Assembly: GCA_016777325.1 (NCBI GenBank)
Contig: JADHRQ010000006.1
Location: 1 to 60,784, forward strand
DNA: 60,784 nucleotides
Direction: 5' to 3'
DNA from: Flavobacteriales bacterium
GTDB taxonomy: Bacteria; Bacteroidota; Bacteroidia; Flavobacteriales; Flavobacteriaceae
Program-made: the position numbers and the translations under genes
Notes under the pieces: model-generated
What the model saw: only the letters and a program-made list of their open reading frames with translations
Databases searched by the model: none
What the model was told of the DNA's origin: nothing
Shown here: piece after piece, positions 45,568 to 54,499 of the stretch
Position numbering within the stretch: position 1 is the stretch's first letter
Layout: each line of letters opens with the position of its first letter

Positions 45568-46994
45568 ATTCACACTCAAAAAAAATACTAAATTCTATAA
45601 ATCTTGATATTTTCAAGATTATTTCTGATTCAACTGAAGAATTAGGATTAGAATCATTCATAGTTGGAGGTTTTGTAAGAGACTTAATATTAAATAGATC
45701 AGTAAAGAAAGATATTGATATAATGTGTATTGGATCAGGAATTGATTTAGCTAAGACAGTTCAAAAAAAAATAAATTCTAAAGCTAACATCAATATTTTT
45801 AAGAGATATGGAACTGCTATGATAAATTATGGAGATTATCAAATTGAATTTGTTGGATCAAGGAAAGAATCTTATTCTAAAGATAGTAGAAACCCAAGTG
45901 TAGAGTCTGGAAGTTTCATGGATGACATGTTAAGAAGAGATTTTACAATTAATACTTTAGCAATTATTTTAAATAGAAATAAATTTGGAGAGTTAGTAGA
46001 CACCTTTGGAGGAGTTCAAGATTTAGAAAAAAAGATTATAGTAACACCCTCAGAGCCTAATAAAACTTTTTCAGATGATCCTCTTAGAATGCTTAGAGCT
46101 GTAAGATTTGGATGTCAATTGAATTTTATTATTGATGAAAAAACTAAAGAATCGATAATTGAAAATTCTCATAGAGTACAAATACTTTCCCCTGAAAGAA
46201 TTTCTGATGAAATAAATAAAATTTTAATGTGTGACAATCCTTCAATAGGATTTAAAAATCTTGAAAAAATGAATCTTCTTAGGTATATTCTTCCGGAGTT
46301 AATTGACTTAAAAGGTGTTGAAGAAGTAGAAGGTCAAACTCATAAAGATAACTTTTATCATACACTTGAAGTGGTAGATAATATATCAAATAATACTAAA
46401 AATCTGTGGCTTAGATGGGCTGCACTTCTTCATGATATAGGTAAAGCTCCTACTAAGAAATTTGACAAAAATATTGGATGGACTTTTCATGGACATGAAT
46501 ATATTGGATCAAAAATGGTTAGAAAAATATTTAAACGATTAAGTCTTCCACTTAATGAAAATTTAAAATATGTTCAAAAAATAGTAATGATGAGCTCAAG
46601 ACCAATTGTTATTTCAGAGGATATAGCTACAGATTCAGCAGTAAGGAGATTAATCTATGATGCTGGAAATTCAATTGAAGATTTAATTACCCTTTGCGAA
46701 GCAGATATAACAACAAAGAACATTAAGAAATCCTCTAAATATCAAAATAACTTTAAAATTGTTAGAAAAAAAATAACAGATGTAGAAGAAAGAGATAGTG
46801 TAAGAAATTTTCAACCTCCAATCACAGGACAAATAATAATGGAACACTATAAAATTAAACCATGTAAAGAGATTGGTGTCATTAAAGAAAAAATCAAAAA
46901 TGCTATTCTTGATGGTGAAATTAAAAATGAATATAGTGAAGCATTTGAATTAATGATTAAAATTGGAAAATCATTGGGTTTAAAAGATGAATAA
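45564..46994 (+). CDS. CCA-adding or poly(A)-type tRNA nucleotidyltransferase with HD domain
   Basis: The 476-residue protein has the class II nucleotidyltransferase core: GGFVRDLIL (about 34-42), a DxD pair in DIDIMCIG (about 49-56), RRDFTINTLA (about 125-134), and the EDPLRMLRAVRF block (about 173-181). A C-terminal HD domain follows (HTLEV... LLHDIGKAPTK, about 265-300). It adds CCA to tRNAs; the tRNA-Pro in this window lacks an encoded CCA. The start and stop overlap both neighbours. Confidence 0.92.
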   Translation: MNSHSKKILNSINLDIFKIISDSTEELGLESFIVGGFVRDLILNRSVKKDIDIMCIGSGIDLAKTVQKKINSKANINIFKRYGTAMINYGDYQIEFVGSRKESYSKDSRNPSVESGSFMDDMLRRDFTINTLAIILNRNKFGELVDTFGGVQDLEKKIIVTPSEPNKTFSDDPLRMLRAVRFGCQLNFIIDEKTKESIIENSHRVQILSPERISDEINKILMCDNPSIGFKNLEKMNLLRYILPELIDLKGVEEVEGQTHKDNFYHTLEVVDNISNNTKNLWLRWAALLHDIGKAPTKKFDKNIGWTFHGHEYIGSKMVRKIFKRLSLPLNENLKYVQKIVMMSSRPIVISEDIATDSAVRRLIYDAGNSIEDLITLCEADITTKNIKKSSKYQNNFKIVRKKITDVEERDSVRNFQPPITGQIIMEHYKIKPCKEIGVIKEKIKNAILDGEIKNEYSEAFELMIKIGKSLGLKDE

Positions 46995-48012
46995 AATATA
47001 TAATCTTACACTAATTTCAATAATAATAGTATATCTAGTTATTCTAGCAGGAGGTATAGTTAGGATGACTGGAAGTGGAATGGGTTGCCCTGATTGGCCA
47101 AAATGTTTTGGATATCTTATCCCACCAATCGAAAGGAGTCAATTAGACTGGAAAGCTAATCATCAATACAATAAAAATGAAATAATTATTCTTGGTGAAA
47201 GTTTATTTTATGCAATTGATAATTTTTATTCAGAAAAAAAGATTAATCTTTCAAATTGGAATAAGTATACTAAACATGATTATTCAAAGTTCAATGTTTA
47301 TCACACTTGGATTGAATATATTAATCGATTAATTGGAGCTGTTGCTGGATTATCTGTACTGGTATTATTTATTAATTCATTGAGGTTTTTTAAAAGTAAA
47401 AAGAGTATAACTTTTTTATCTATTTTATCCCTAGTGGCTATTTTATTTCAAGCTTGGCTGGGAAAAACAGTAGTCGATAGTAATCTAACTGCTAGTACTA
47501 TTACAATTCATATGTTAATGGCTATTGTACTTTTATTTATTTTATTTTCAATACTATCTTTGTCAAAACCAATAAAACCATCAGTTTTACCAAAAAATGT
47601 ATCAATTTTAATTAAAATTTCAATAGTATTATTAGTAATTCAAATTATAACTGGGACAGAGGTTAGAAAATTCATTGATATTCAAATGGAATTTTTTAAT
47701 TATACTGAAAGAAATAAATGGATCGAAAATATAACTAATACTTTTAGTTTTCATAGAAGTTTTTCATGGGCAATTGTATTGATTAATAGTTTAATCTTTT
47801 TAAAACTTAAAAATTTGAATTTACAATCTAAGTTGATCTATACTATAAACACATTGATTTTTCTTCAGATATTAACCGGGGTGGTAATGTACTACTTTCA
47901 TTTTCCATTTTCATCTCAACCAATACACTTGTTAATTTCTACATTGATTATTGGACTTCAATTTTATTTTTTATCACTATATAACTTAAAAAAAAATGCA
48001 ACTAAAATTTAG
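46987..48012 (+). CDS. ctaA: Heme A synthase (COX15/CtaA family)
   Basis: The 341-residue membrane protein has eight hydrophobic segments in two four-helix halves. GGIVRMTGSGMGCPDWPKCFG (in part GSGMGCPDWPKCFG at about 27-40) is the COX15 signature, with a CxxxxxC pair; EYINRLIGA, TIHMLMA and FHRSFSW supply heme-ligand histidines. It converts heme O to heme A for the terminal oxidase. It overlaps the small gene that follows by 17 bases. Confidence 0.92.
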   Translation: MNKIYNLTLISIIIVYLVILAGGIVRMTGSGMGCPDWPKCFGYLIPPIERSQLDWKANHQYNKNEIIILGESLFYAIDNFYSEKKINLSNWNKYTKHDYSKFNVYHTWIEYINRLIGAVAGLSVLVLFINSLRFFKSKKSITFLSILSLVAILFQAWLGKTVVDSNLTASTITIHMLMAIVLLFILFSILSLSKPIKPSVLPKNVSILIKISIVLLVIQIITGTEVRKFIDIQMEFFNYTERNKWIENITNTFSFHRSFSWAIVLINSLIFLKLKNLNLQSKLIYTINTLIFLQILTGVVMYYFHFPFSSQPIHLLISTLIIGLQFYFLSLYNLKKNATKI

Positions 48013-48463
48013 AATAATATTAAACGTAGAGGAAGATGTCCTTAGGGATATAATTATTGATTCAAATATAGCCCTCATAGATTTCAGTAAAATTATTTCT
48101 AGTGAATTTGGATTTGATTCTTCAGAAATTTCAACATTTCATCATTCGAATGAAAATTGGGAACAACTTGATGAAATTAAAATTTATAAAATTGATGAAC
48201 TAGATCAAATTATGGATAAGACTCCGATTTCAAATTTCTTTCTATATAAGGGTGATAAACTAATTTATATCTATGATTTTCTAAATTATTGGACTTTTTT
48301 TATTGAATTATATGAAATTGATGAATCTGCTAAAGTAGATAGTTATAAATGTATAAATTCAGTTGGAGAGGTTCCCAAAAATCCACCTTCTGATATTTTT
48401 GACATTAATTCTGTTAAAGAAGATATTGATGAGTTAGACTTAGATGACACCTATATAGATTAA
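47996..48463 (+). CDS. PRiA4_ORF3-like (IS1096 TnpR passenger family) acidic protein
   Basis: The 155-residue protein matches the family named after plasmid pRiA4b ORF-3: KFRIILNVEEDVLRDIIIDSNIALIDFSKII (about 3-33 in part) and a KGDKLIYIYDFLNYWTFFIELYEI block (about 83-105). The C-terminal 25 residues are very acidic (DIDELDLDDTYID). Despite the mobile-element name of the family, nothing around it looks mobile. It overlaps heme A synthase by 17 bases and its stop touches the uvrB start. Function unknown. Confidence 0.78.
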   Translation: MQLKFRIILNVEEDVLRDIIIDSNIALIDFSKIISSEFGFDSSEISTFHHSNENWEQLDEIKIYKIDELDQIMDKTPISNFFLYKGDKLIYIYDFLNYWTFFIELYEIDESAKVDSYKCINSVGEVPKNPPSDIFDINSVKEDIDELDLDDTYID

Positions 48464-50445
48464 TGAGTTTTTCACTAACATCAGAATTTAAACCTACTGG
48501 AGATCAACCAAAAGCAATTCAAAGCATTCTTGATTCATTTAATATTAATCAAAATCATGTAACTCTTCAGGGAGTCACAGGATCTGGTAAAACATTTACA
48601 GTAGCAAATGTAATTCAAGAAATTAAAAAACCAACACTTGTATTAGCTCATAATAAAACTTTAGCTGCTCAGCTTTACTCTGAATTTCAAAGCTTTTTCC
48701 CTAATAATGCTGTTGAGTATTTTGTTTCATATTACGATTATTATCAACCCGAAGCATATATTCCATCATCTGGATTATATATTGAAAAAGATTTATCAAT
48801 AAATGAGCAAATTGAAAAATATAGACTAAGCGCAACTTCATCATTACTTTCGGGTAGAGATGATATTATTGTTGTAGCATCTGTTTCATGTATATATGGA
48901 ATTGGAAATCCAAGTGAGTTTAAGAAGCATGTTATTCAAATATCAATTGATGATGAAATTCAAATCTCTAAACTTCTAACTTTATTTGTCAAAAGTCAAT
49001 ACTCAAGATCAATAAATGAACTAAATAGAGGTAGCTTTTCAGTTAAAGGCGATGTTGTAGATATTTTTCCTAGTTACTCAGATTTTTACTACAGAATTAA
49101 TTTTTTTGGAGATACAATTGAAAGCATTGAATCAATAGAGCCTTTATCTGGTAATAAAATAGAAAATTTCGAAAACTTAAGGATTTTTCCAGCTATGATA
49201 TTTGTTACATCAGAATCAAGTATTAAATCTGCAATTAATAGCATTGAATTTGATCTAGAGGAGCAAGTAAAATATTTTGATGAGATGGAGAAAAATATAG
49301 AAGCTAAAAGAATAAGAGAAAGGACTGAATTTGATTTAGAGATGATTAAAGAACTTGGATATTGTTCTGGAATTGAAAACTACTCAAGATATTTAGATGG
49401 AAGAGATCCAGGTACTAGACCTTTTTGCTTATTGGATTATTTTCCAAATGACTATTTAATGGTAATAGACGAGAGTCATGTAACTGTCCCTCAAGTTCAT
49501 GCCATGTATGGTGGAGATAGAAGTAGAAAAGAAAATTTAGTTGAATATGGGTTTAGACTTCCTGCTGCATTAGATAATAGACCACTAAAATTTGAAGAAT
49601 TTGAAGATATTCAAAATAACGTTTTATATGTAAGTGCTACACCTGCTGATTATGAATTAAAAAAATCTGAAGGTTTAATTGTTGAACAAATAATTAGACC
49701 TACTGGTGTTTTAGATCCGTTAATAGAAATAAGAAAATCTGAAAATCAAATTGATGATTTAATTGAGGAAATTCTTCAAAGAGTTGATAAAGATGAAAGA
49801 GTTTTAGTAACAACATTAACTAAAAGGATGGCAGAGGAATTAACAAAATTTCTTCACAAATCAAATATAAGAGCTAATTATATTCACAGTGATATTGACA
49901 CTCTTGATAGAGTTGAAATTATGCAAAATTTGAGAAAAGGAATTTTTGATGTTTTAGTTGGTGTAAACTTATTAAGAGAAGGGTTAGATCTTCCAGAAGT
50001 TTCGTTGGTAGCTATTCTAGATGCAGATAAAGAAGGTTTTTTAAGAAGTCATAGGTCATTGATTCAGACTGTAGGAAGGGCAGCTAGAAACATTAATGGA
50101 AAATCAATTATGTATGCTGATAGAATTACTGATGGTATGAGTAAAACTATTAAGGAAACTAAGTACAGAAGAAGAAAGCAGGAAGAATACAATAGAGAAA
50201 ATAATATAATTCCAAAACAAATGGAAAAAGCTTATAGCAATACTTTCCAACAAACTCCTGAAACTATTAGCACTAGTTATGACAACTTCGAAGAAGAAGT
50301 TAAAAACTATCATAATAAAAATCAAATAGAAAGTAAAATAAAAGAATTAAGAAAAGAAATGGAGACTGTTGCTAAAAAACTTGATTTTTTAAAAGCAGCA
50401 GACCTTAGAGATAAAATAGAATTTTTAAAAAAGAAATTAAAATAA
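48463..50445 (+). CDS. uvrB: Excinuclease ABC subunit UvrB
   Basis: The 660-residue protein contains Walker A GVTGSGKTFT (about 37-46), the damage-binding beta-hairpin YYDYYQPEAYIPSSGLYIEKD (about 89-109), DESH (about 338-341), the helicase motif VLVGVNLLREGLDLPE (about 495-512), QTVGRAARN (about 535-543), and a C-terminal UVR motif (about 625-658) for UvrC. It verifies DNA damage after UvrA. It starts on the last base of the preceding gene's stop codon and ends before a hairpin shared with hsp20. Confidence 0.98.
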   Translation: MSFSLTSEFKPTGDQPKAIQSILDSFNINQNHVTLQGVTGSGKTFTVANVIQEIKKPTLVLAHNKTLAAQLYSEFQSFFPNNAVEYFVSYYDYYQPEAYIPSSGLYIEKDLSINEQIEKYRLSATSSLLSGRDDIIVVASVSCIYGIGNPSEFKKHVIQISIDDEIQISKLLTLFVKSQYSRSINELNRGSFSVKGDVVDIFPSYSDFYYRINFFGDTIESIESIEPLSGNKIENFENLRIFPAMIFVTSESSIKSAINSIEFDLEEQVKYFDEMEKNIEAKRIRERTEFDLEMIKELGYCSGIENYSRYLDGRDPGTRPFCLLDYFPNDYLMVIDESHVTVPQVHAMYGGDRSRKENLVEYGFRLPAALDNRPLKFEEFEDIQNNVLYVSATPADYELKKSEGLIVEQIIRPTGVLDPLIEIRKSENQIDDLIEEILQRVDKDERVLVTTLTKRMAEELTKFLHKSNIRANYIHSDIDTLDRVEIMQNLRKGIFDVLVGVNLLREGLDLPEVSLVAILDADKEGFLRSHRSLIQTVGRAARNINGKSIMYADRITDGMSKTIKETKYRRRKQEEYNRENNIIPKQMEKAYSNTFQQTPETISTSYDNFEEEVKNYHNKNQIESKIKELRKEMETVAKKLDFLKAADLRDKIEFLKKKLK

Positions 50446-50448
50446 AAA

Positions 50449-50467
50449 AGGTGCACAAAGTGCACCT
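50449..50467 (-). terminator. Terminator of hsp20 (also after uvrB)
   Basis: An 8-bp stem AGGTGCAC / GTGCACCT with a 3-base loop. On the minus strand it is followed by TTTTTTATTTT, so it should terminate hsp20 transcription; on the plus strand there is no T run, so it only slows uvrB read-through. Confidence 0.75.
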
Positions 50468-50493
50468 AATTCATAGATTATTAACCTTAATGT

Positions 50494-50916
50494 TTATCCT
50501 ATTTCTATTACTCTGTTAGGTTTAGTAATACTATCCTTTTTCTTTGGTAATATAATCTTTAAGATTCCATTTTTATAATTAGCCTTTATCTTATCTAATT
50601 CCACTGACTCAGGAATTCTAAATGATCTCTGAAAAGATGAATAATTAAATTCATTTAATCTCATATTATCATTTTCAATAGAGTTTGAATTTTCAGATGA
50701 AATAATTAAAACTTTATCAATTAATTCAATTTTAAAATCATCTTTCTTCATTCCAGGCACAGCTAGATCAATTTCAAAAGAATCATTATTTTCAATAGAA
50801 TTGACAGATGGTATAGAATGATTTCTATTTACAAAATTCAGTCCAAAATCCTCATTAAAAAATTCACTCATTAATGAAGGAAAATTATTATTATTATTAT
50901 ATTTTACTATTCTCAT
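50494..50916 (-). CDS. Small heat-shock protein, Hsp20/alpha-crystallin family
   Basis: The 140-residue protein has an alpha-crystallin domain from about residue 35: NNDSFEIDLAVPGMKKDDFKIEL (about 44-66), RSFRIPESVELDKIKANYKNGILKIILPKK (about 95-124, with the ANYxNGxLxIxLPK signature), and a C-terminal IxI-like tail (NRVIEIG). It keeps denatured proteins soluble. It is preceded by a plausible promoter (50969-51002). Confidence 0.92.
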   Translation of the reverse strand: MRIVKYNNNNNFPSLMSEFFNEDFGLNFVNRNHSIPSVNSIENNDSFEIDLAVPGMKKDDFKIELIDKVLIISSENSNSIENDNMRLNEFNYSSFQRSFRIPESVELDKIKANYKNGILKIILPKKKDSITKPNRVIEIG

Positions 50917-50968
50917 ATTTTTATTTTTTAGTTAAACAATTTGAATTATAAATTCATTGAATAATGTT

Positions 50969-51002
50969 CAAATAGAATACCATTAAAGAAATAGTGACAA
51001 AA
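50969..51002 (-). promoter_or_regulatory. Probable hsp20 promoter
   Basis: Read on the minus strand: TTTTG (51002-50998), 21 bases, TCTATTTG (50976-50969), one base off TAnnTTTG. It lies about 50 bases before the hsp20 start. Confidence 0.4.
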
Positions 51003-51035
51003 TGACGTTAAAAAATAAAATAAAGTGACTTTATG

Positions 51036-52226
51036 TCAGTTTATGGCAGATTGAACTTTGTTTGCAGCCTCATCAAACGCAGTAGCAGAGAGAACATTTA
51101 ATCCAGAGGTGTCAATTATTTCTTTTGCCTTATCTGCGTTTGTCCCCTGAAGCCTGACTATAATTGGGACATTTATGTTTTCTAGATTCTTATATGCCGA
51201 GACAATGCCTTCAGCTACCCTATCACATCTTACTATACCACCAAATATATTAACCAATATAGCCTTAACGTTATTGTCCTGTAAAATAAGTCTAAATGCT
51301 TTCTCGACTCTTTCTGAATCTGCAGTTCCACCCACATCAAGAAAATTTGCTGGTTCTCCACCTGCTAGCTTAATTAAATCCATAGTTGCCATTGCAAGTC
51401 CAGCTCCATTTACCATACAACCAACATTGCCATCTAAGTCTACATAATTAAGACCATTTTCTCTAGCTTCTACTTCAACCGGATTTTCTTCATTTAGATC
51501 TCTCATTGACTCATAATCCTTATGCCTAAACAGAGCATTTTCATCAATTGTTACTTTAGAATCAACTGCTATTATTTTATCATCCGATGCTTTTAAAACT
51601 GGATTTATCTCAAAAAGAGAAGCATCAGATGCAGAATATGCATTATAAAGATTTGTAATAAACTTGGTCATGTTTTTAAATGCTGTACCCTCCAAGCCAA
51701 GGTTGAAAGCTATTTTTCTTGCCTGAAAAGGAAGGATGCCCAGGCCAGGATCTATTTCCTCATTAAAAATTAAATTAGGAGTATTTTCTGCAACAGCTTC
51801 TATATCGACCCCACCCTCAGTTGAGTAAACAATCATGTTTTTAGATGAAGATCTATTTAGTAGTATGGAAATATAAAATTCTTTTCTATCAGAATCACCA
51901 TCATAATAAACATCTTCCGCAATAAGAACTTTCCTAACGAGCTTACCCTCCCTTGAAGTTTGAGGTGTTATTAGGTTCATCCCTATAATTTCTGACGAAA
52001 TCCTCTCAACATCTTCATAGCTTTTTGCAATTTTCACCCCTCCACCTTTTCCTCTTCCTCCAGCGTGAATTTGAGCTTTAATTACAAATATATTTGTTCC
52101 TGTTTCATTTGAAAGGATTTTAGCGAATTCCACAGCTTCTTCAGGAGTATTTGCAACATAGCCTTTTTGAATTGAAACGTTAAATTTTTCTAGTAATTGT
52201 TTGCCTTGATATTCATGTAAATTCAT
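51036..52226 (-). CDS. sucC: Succinate-CoA ligase (ADP-forming) beta subunit
   Basis: The 396-residue protein begins with the canonical MNLHEYQGKQLLEKF and shows the ATP-grasp motifs IKAQIHAGGRGKGGGVK (about 49-64), EINPVL, DSKVTIDENALFR, and the phosphate loop NGAGLAMATMDLIKLAGG (about 269-286) with GGIVRCD. It makes ATP from succinyl-CoA in the TCA cycle with the SucD alpha subunit. sucD is not adjacent, as is often so in this group. The start is five bases after a TATATTTG box. Confidence 0.97.
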   Translation of the reverse strand: MNLHEYQGKQLLEKFNVSIQKGYVANTPEEAVEFAKILSNETGTNIFVIKAQIHAGGRGKGGGVKIAKSYEDVERISSEIIGMNLITPQTSREGKLVRKVLIAEDVYYDGDSDRKEFYISILLNRSSSKNMIVYSTEGGVDIEAVAENTPNLIFNEEIDPGLGILPFQARKIAFNLGLEGTAFKNMTKFITNLYNAYSASDASLFEINPVLKASDDKIIAVDSKVTIDENALFRHKDYESMRDLNEENPVEVEARENGLNYVDLDGNVGCMVNGAGLAMATMDLIKLAGGEPANFLDVGGTADSERVEKAFRLILQDNNVKAILVNIFGGIVRCDRVAEGIVSAYKNLENINVPIIVRLQGTNADKAKEIIDTSGLNVLSATAFDEAANKVQSAIN

Positions 52227-52231
52227 TCCGA

Positions 52232-52239
52232 CAAATATA
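52232..52239 (-). promoter_or_regulatory. TAnnTTTG promoter box of sucC
   Basis: On the minus strand TATATTTG is followed by TCGGA and then the sucC ATG, another case of a box almost touching the start codon. No -33 TTTG was found at the ideal distance. Confidence 0.5.
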
Positions 52240-52306
52240 ACTCTAAAAAATTAAGAAATATGAATTATTTTTATACCTGATTTAGATTTTTGAATAAAAT
52301 TTTAAT

Positions 52307-53509
52307 ATGAATATTAAAAAATTAAAAGAGGCTGAAATAAAATTTGGAAACCCATTGTATGTATATGATTTATCTATTATTGAAAATCAATTCAAAGAGC
52401 TTAAAAATGGATTTCAAAATATTAAAAATTTTAAAATAAATTTTGCCGCTAAGTCTCTTTCAAACATTTCAATTTTAAAATTCATGAAAAGACTTGGGAC
52501 TGGTCTTGATACAGTTTCAATAGAAGAGGTAAAGATTGGTCTTATTTGTGGCTTCAATAATGAGGACATAACATTTACACCAAATGGTGTAAGCTTTAAT
52601 GAAATAGAAGAGGCATACAATCTAAAAGTTAAAATCAATCTTGACAGCCTTGAAAGCATCAAAGATTTTTCAAAGAAATTTAGCTCATATCCAATCTCAA
52701 TTAGGGTTAATCCTAATATTCTTTCTGGTGGTAATAAAAATGTTAGTGTAGGTCATGATGAATCAAAATTTGGTATACCTCAAGATTATTTAGATGAAAT
52801 AGCTGAAATGGATAACAAAAAGAATATAATAATAGAAGGAATTCATATTCATACAGGAAGTGATATTGTAGAACTAGATAATTTTCAAGAAGCATTTAAA
52901 AAAATATTTTTAGTTGCTAAAAAGTTTAAAAATGTGAAAATTTTAAATTTTGGAGGAGGTTTAAAAATCCCATATTTTAAAGGAGATTCAAAAACAAACA
53001 TTTTAAGCTTATCAAACTCAATAAAAAAATTAATAAATGATAATTCTTTTGTTATTGAAAATAATTTAAAAATTATATTAGAACCAGGTAAGTTTCTTGT
53101 TGGGGAAAGTGGATATTTTTTGACCAAAGTTAATTATGTAAAAAAAACTCCAAATAAACTTTTTATTCAACTAAACTCTGGATTTAACCATTTTATAAGA
53201 CCTACTTTTTACGATTCATTCCATGAAATAATAAACATTACTAACCCAAATGATAAAAAATATGAATATGACGTAGTTGGGTATATATGTGAGCAGGATA
53301 ATTTTGCATTAAAAAGAAAAATTTCAAATGTTAGAAAAGGAGATATACTATGTTTTAAAAATGCAGGAGCTTATTGTTCTAGTATGTCAAGTAATTATAA
53401 TAGCAGAATAAAACCTGCTGAAGTCTGTATATGGGAAAACAAACTAATAAAAATAAAAGAAAGAGAGGATTTAAATAACATATTGAACGGTCAGATTGAT
53501 ATTTTTTAA
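52307..53509 (+). CDS. lysA: Diaminopimelate decarboxylase
   Basis: The 400-residue PLP enzyme has the family's PLP lysine in NFAAKSLSNISIL (about 44-56, K49), RVNPNI (about 133-138), HDESKFGIP, GIHIHTGSD (about 169-177), FGGGLKIPY (about 208-216) with the glycine-rich phosphate loop, and LEPGKFLVGESG (about 252-263). It catalyses the last step of lysine synthesis, from meso-diaminopimelate. It is divergent from sucC across 80 bases. Confidence 0.95.
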   Translation: MNIKKLKEAEIKFGNPLYVYDLSIIENQFKELKNGFQNIKNFKINFAAKSLSNISILKFMKRLGTGLDTVSIEEVKIGLICGFNNEDITFTPNGVSFNEIEEAYNLKVKINLDSLESIKDFSKKFSSYPISIRVNPNILSGGNKNVSVGHDESKFGIPQDYLDEIAEMDNKKNIIIEGIHIHTGSDIVELDNFQEAFKKIFLVAKKFKNVKILNFGGGLKIPYFKGDSKTNILSLSNSIKKLINDNSFVIENNLKIILEPGKFLVGESGYFLTKVNYVKKTPNKLFIQLNSGFNHFIRPTFYDSFHEIINITNPNDKKYEYDVVGYICEQDNFALKRKISNVRKGDILCFKNAGAYCSSMSSNYNSRIKPAEVCIWENKLIKIKEREDLNNILNGQIDIF

Positions 53510-53550
53510 TATTAATATTTTTTACTCGTAAATTAGTAATTAATATTAAT

Positions 53551-53558
53551 TATTTTTG
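53551..53558 (+). promoter_or_regulatory. Probable promoter box of the secreted hypothetical gene
   Basis: TATTTTTG matches TAnnTTTG exactly, 13 bases before the ATG at 53572. The -33 element is weak. Confidence 0.45.
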
Positions 53559-53571
53559 GCAAATTTAATTT

Positions 53572-54267
53572 ATGAAAAAACTCCTACTTATTATTACTCT
53601 TATAACTTTTAATTCTATGCTTGGACAGCAAGGACTTCAAAATCTAGGGGGAAACGCTCAAATTGCATTAACCGATTTCTCAAATAAGAGAACCTCTTCC
53701 CCACCTCCACTTAATATTATAGGGAGTCAATATTTTGAACTGGATTTCAAAGAAAGTAAATTAGAATATTTTGAAAGAATAATTAAAAATAGTGGATATA
53801 TGAGATACAATGCGTTTACAGATGAAATCGAAATGGCTGACACACCATATCAAAATAACTCAGATCTTGTTTTAATCAAAAGCAAAGATGTTATCCCGAC
53901 TATTAATGGACTTCGATATGAATACCTTCCTTATAGGCTTAATAATGAAAATACAAAAATTGGTTATTTAGTTAAGGTATATGAGGGATCAAAATATGTT
54001 CTTTATGTAAATAAATCCAAGAAATTTATGGAAGCAAAAATTGCTAGAACTTCTCTAGAAAATTCTTTTCCTCCAAGATATGTAGATGACAGTAAAACAT
54101 ATATAAGTATATCTGGAAAGACCCCTATCGCAATTAAAAATTCAAAGAAAACTGTTCTAAAGTTTTTTAATAATTCAAGTGGTTTAAAGAAATTTATAAA
54201 GTCAGAAAAAATTAAATTTAACTCTCCGCAATCCTTAGTAAGAATTTTGGAGTTTATAGAAAATTAA
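53572..54267 (+). CDS. Secreted hypothetical protein
   Basis: I do not recognise this 231-residue protein. It has a signal peptide (MKKLLLIITLITFNSMLGQ) and no membrane segment after it. The body reads as mixed alpha/beta: GSQYFELDFKESKLEYFERIIKNSGYMRYNAFTDEIEMADTP (about 53-94 in part), then a basic C-terminus (KNSKKTVLKFFNNSSGLKKFIKSEKIKFNSPQSL). The order of strands resembles small flavobacterial periplasmic proteins of unknown role. It stands between lysA and the SusC/D operon and has its own promoter. Confidence 0.75.
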   Translation: MKKLLLIITLITFNSMLGQQGLQNLGGNAQIALTDFSNKRTSSPPPLNIIGSQYFELDFKESKLEYFERIIKNSGYMRYNAFTDEIEMADTPYQNNSDLVLIKSKDVIPTINGLRYEYLPYRLNNENTKIGYLVKVYEGSKYVLYVNKSKKFMEAKIARTSLENSFPPRYVDDSKTYISISGKTPIAIKNSKKTVLKFFNNSSGLKKFIKSEKIKFNSPQSLVRILEFIEN

Positions 54268-54499
54268 GCCCCTAAGTAACCGCCATATAAACTATTGCTT
54301 AATCTATTTAAAACTTAAAAAAAGTATTTTTTTTCTGATTAAATAAAAAAATGTATCTTTGAAAACTGTGCGTAATCGTAATTTTATTGTTTTTACTTGT
54401 ACTAACAATATGTTTTTAAGTTTTACACTAAAATTTTTGCGCCAAAAATTAATTTTAACTAATTTTTAACATTAAAATTATTAACAAAAATCATATAAT
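54268..54499 (+). promoter_or_regulatory. Upstream region and long leader of susC
   Basis: A TATCTTTG box (54354-54361) is the probable promoter, with no clear TTTG 19 bases before it. It leaves a 5' leader of roughly 130 bases. The leader has a short perfect hairpin (54432-54450: AATTTTTG, loop CGC, CAAAAATT) and a second weak one nearer the start codon (TAATTTTAA / TTAAAATTA). Leaders of this kind control many SusC genes in Bacteroidota; nothing here identifies a ligand. Confidence 0.45.

Noticed and set aside
47996-48463. Mobile-element passenger protein, suggesting an IS1096-like element
   Set aside because: The family name is historical; the gene overlaps core genes on both sides and no element ends are visible.
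50996-51035. Hairpin TGAC-N5-GTCA downstream of sucC as a terminator
   Set aside because: Only four base pairs; a T-rich stretch follows, but the stem is too short to support.
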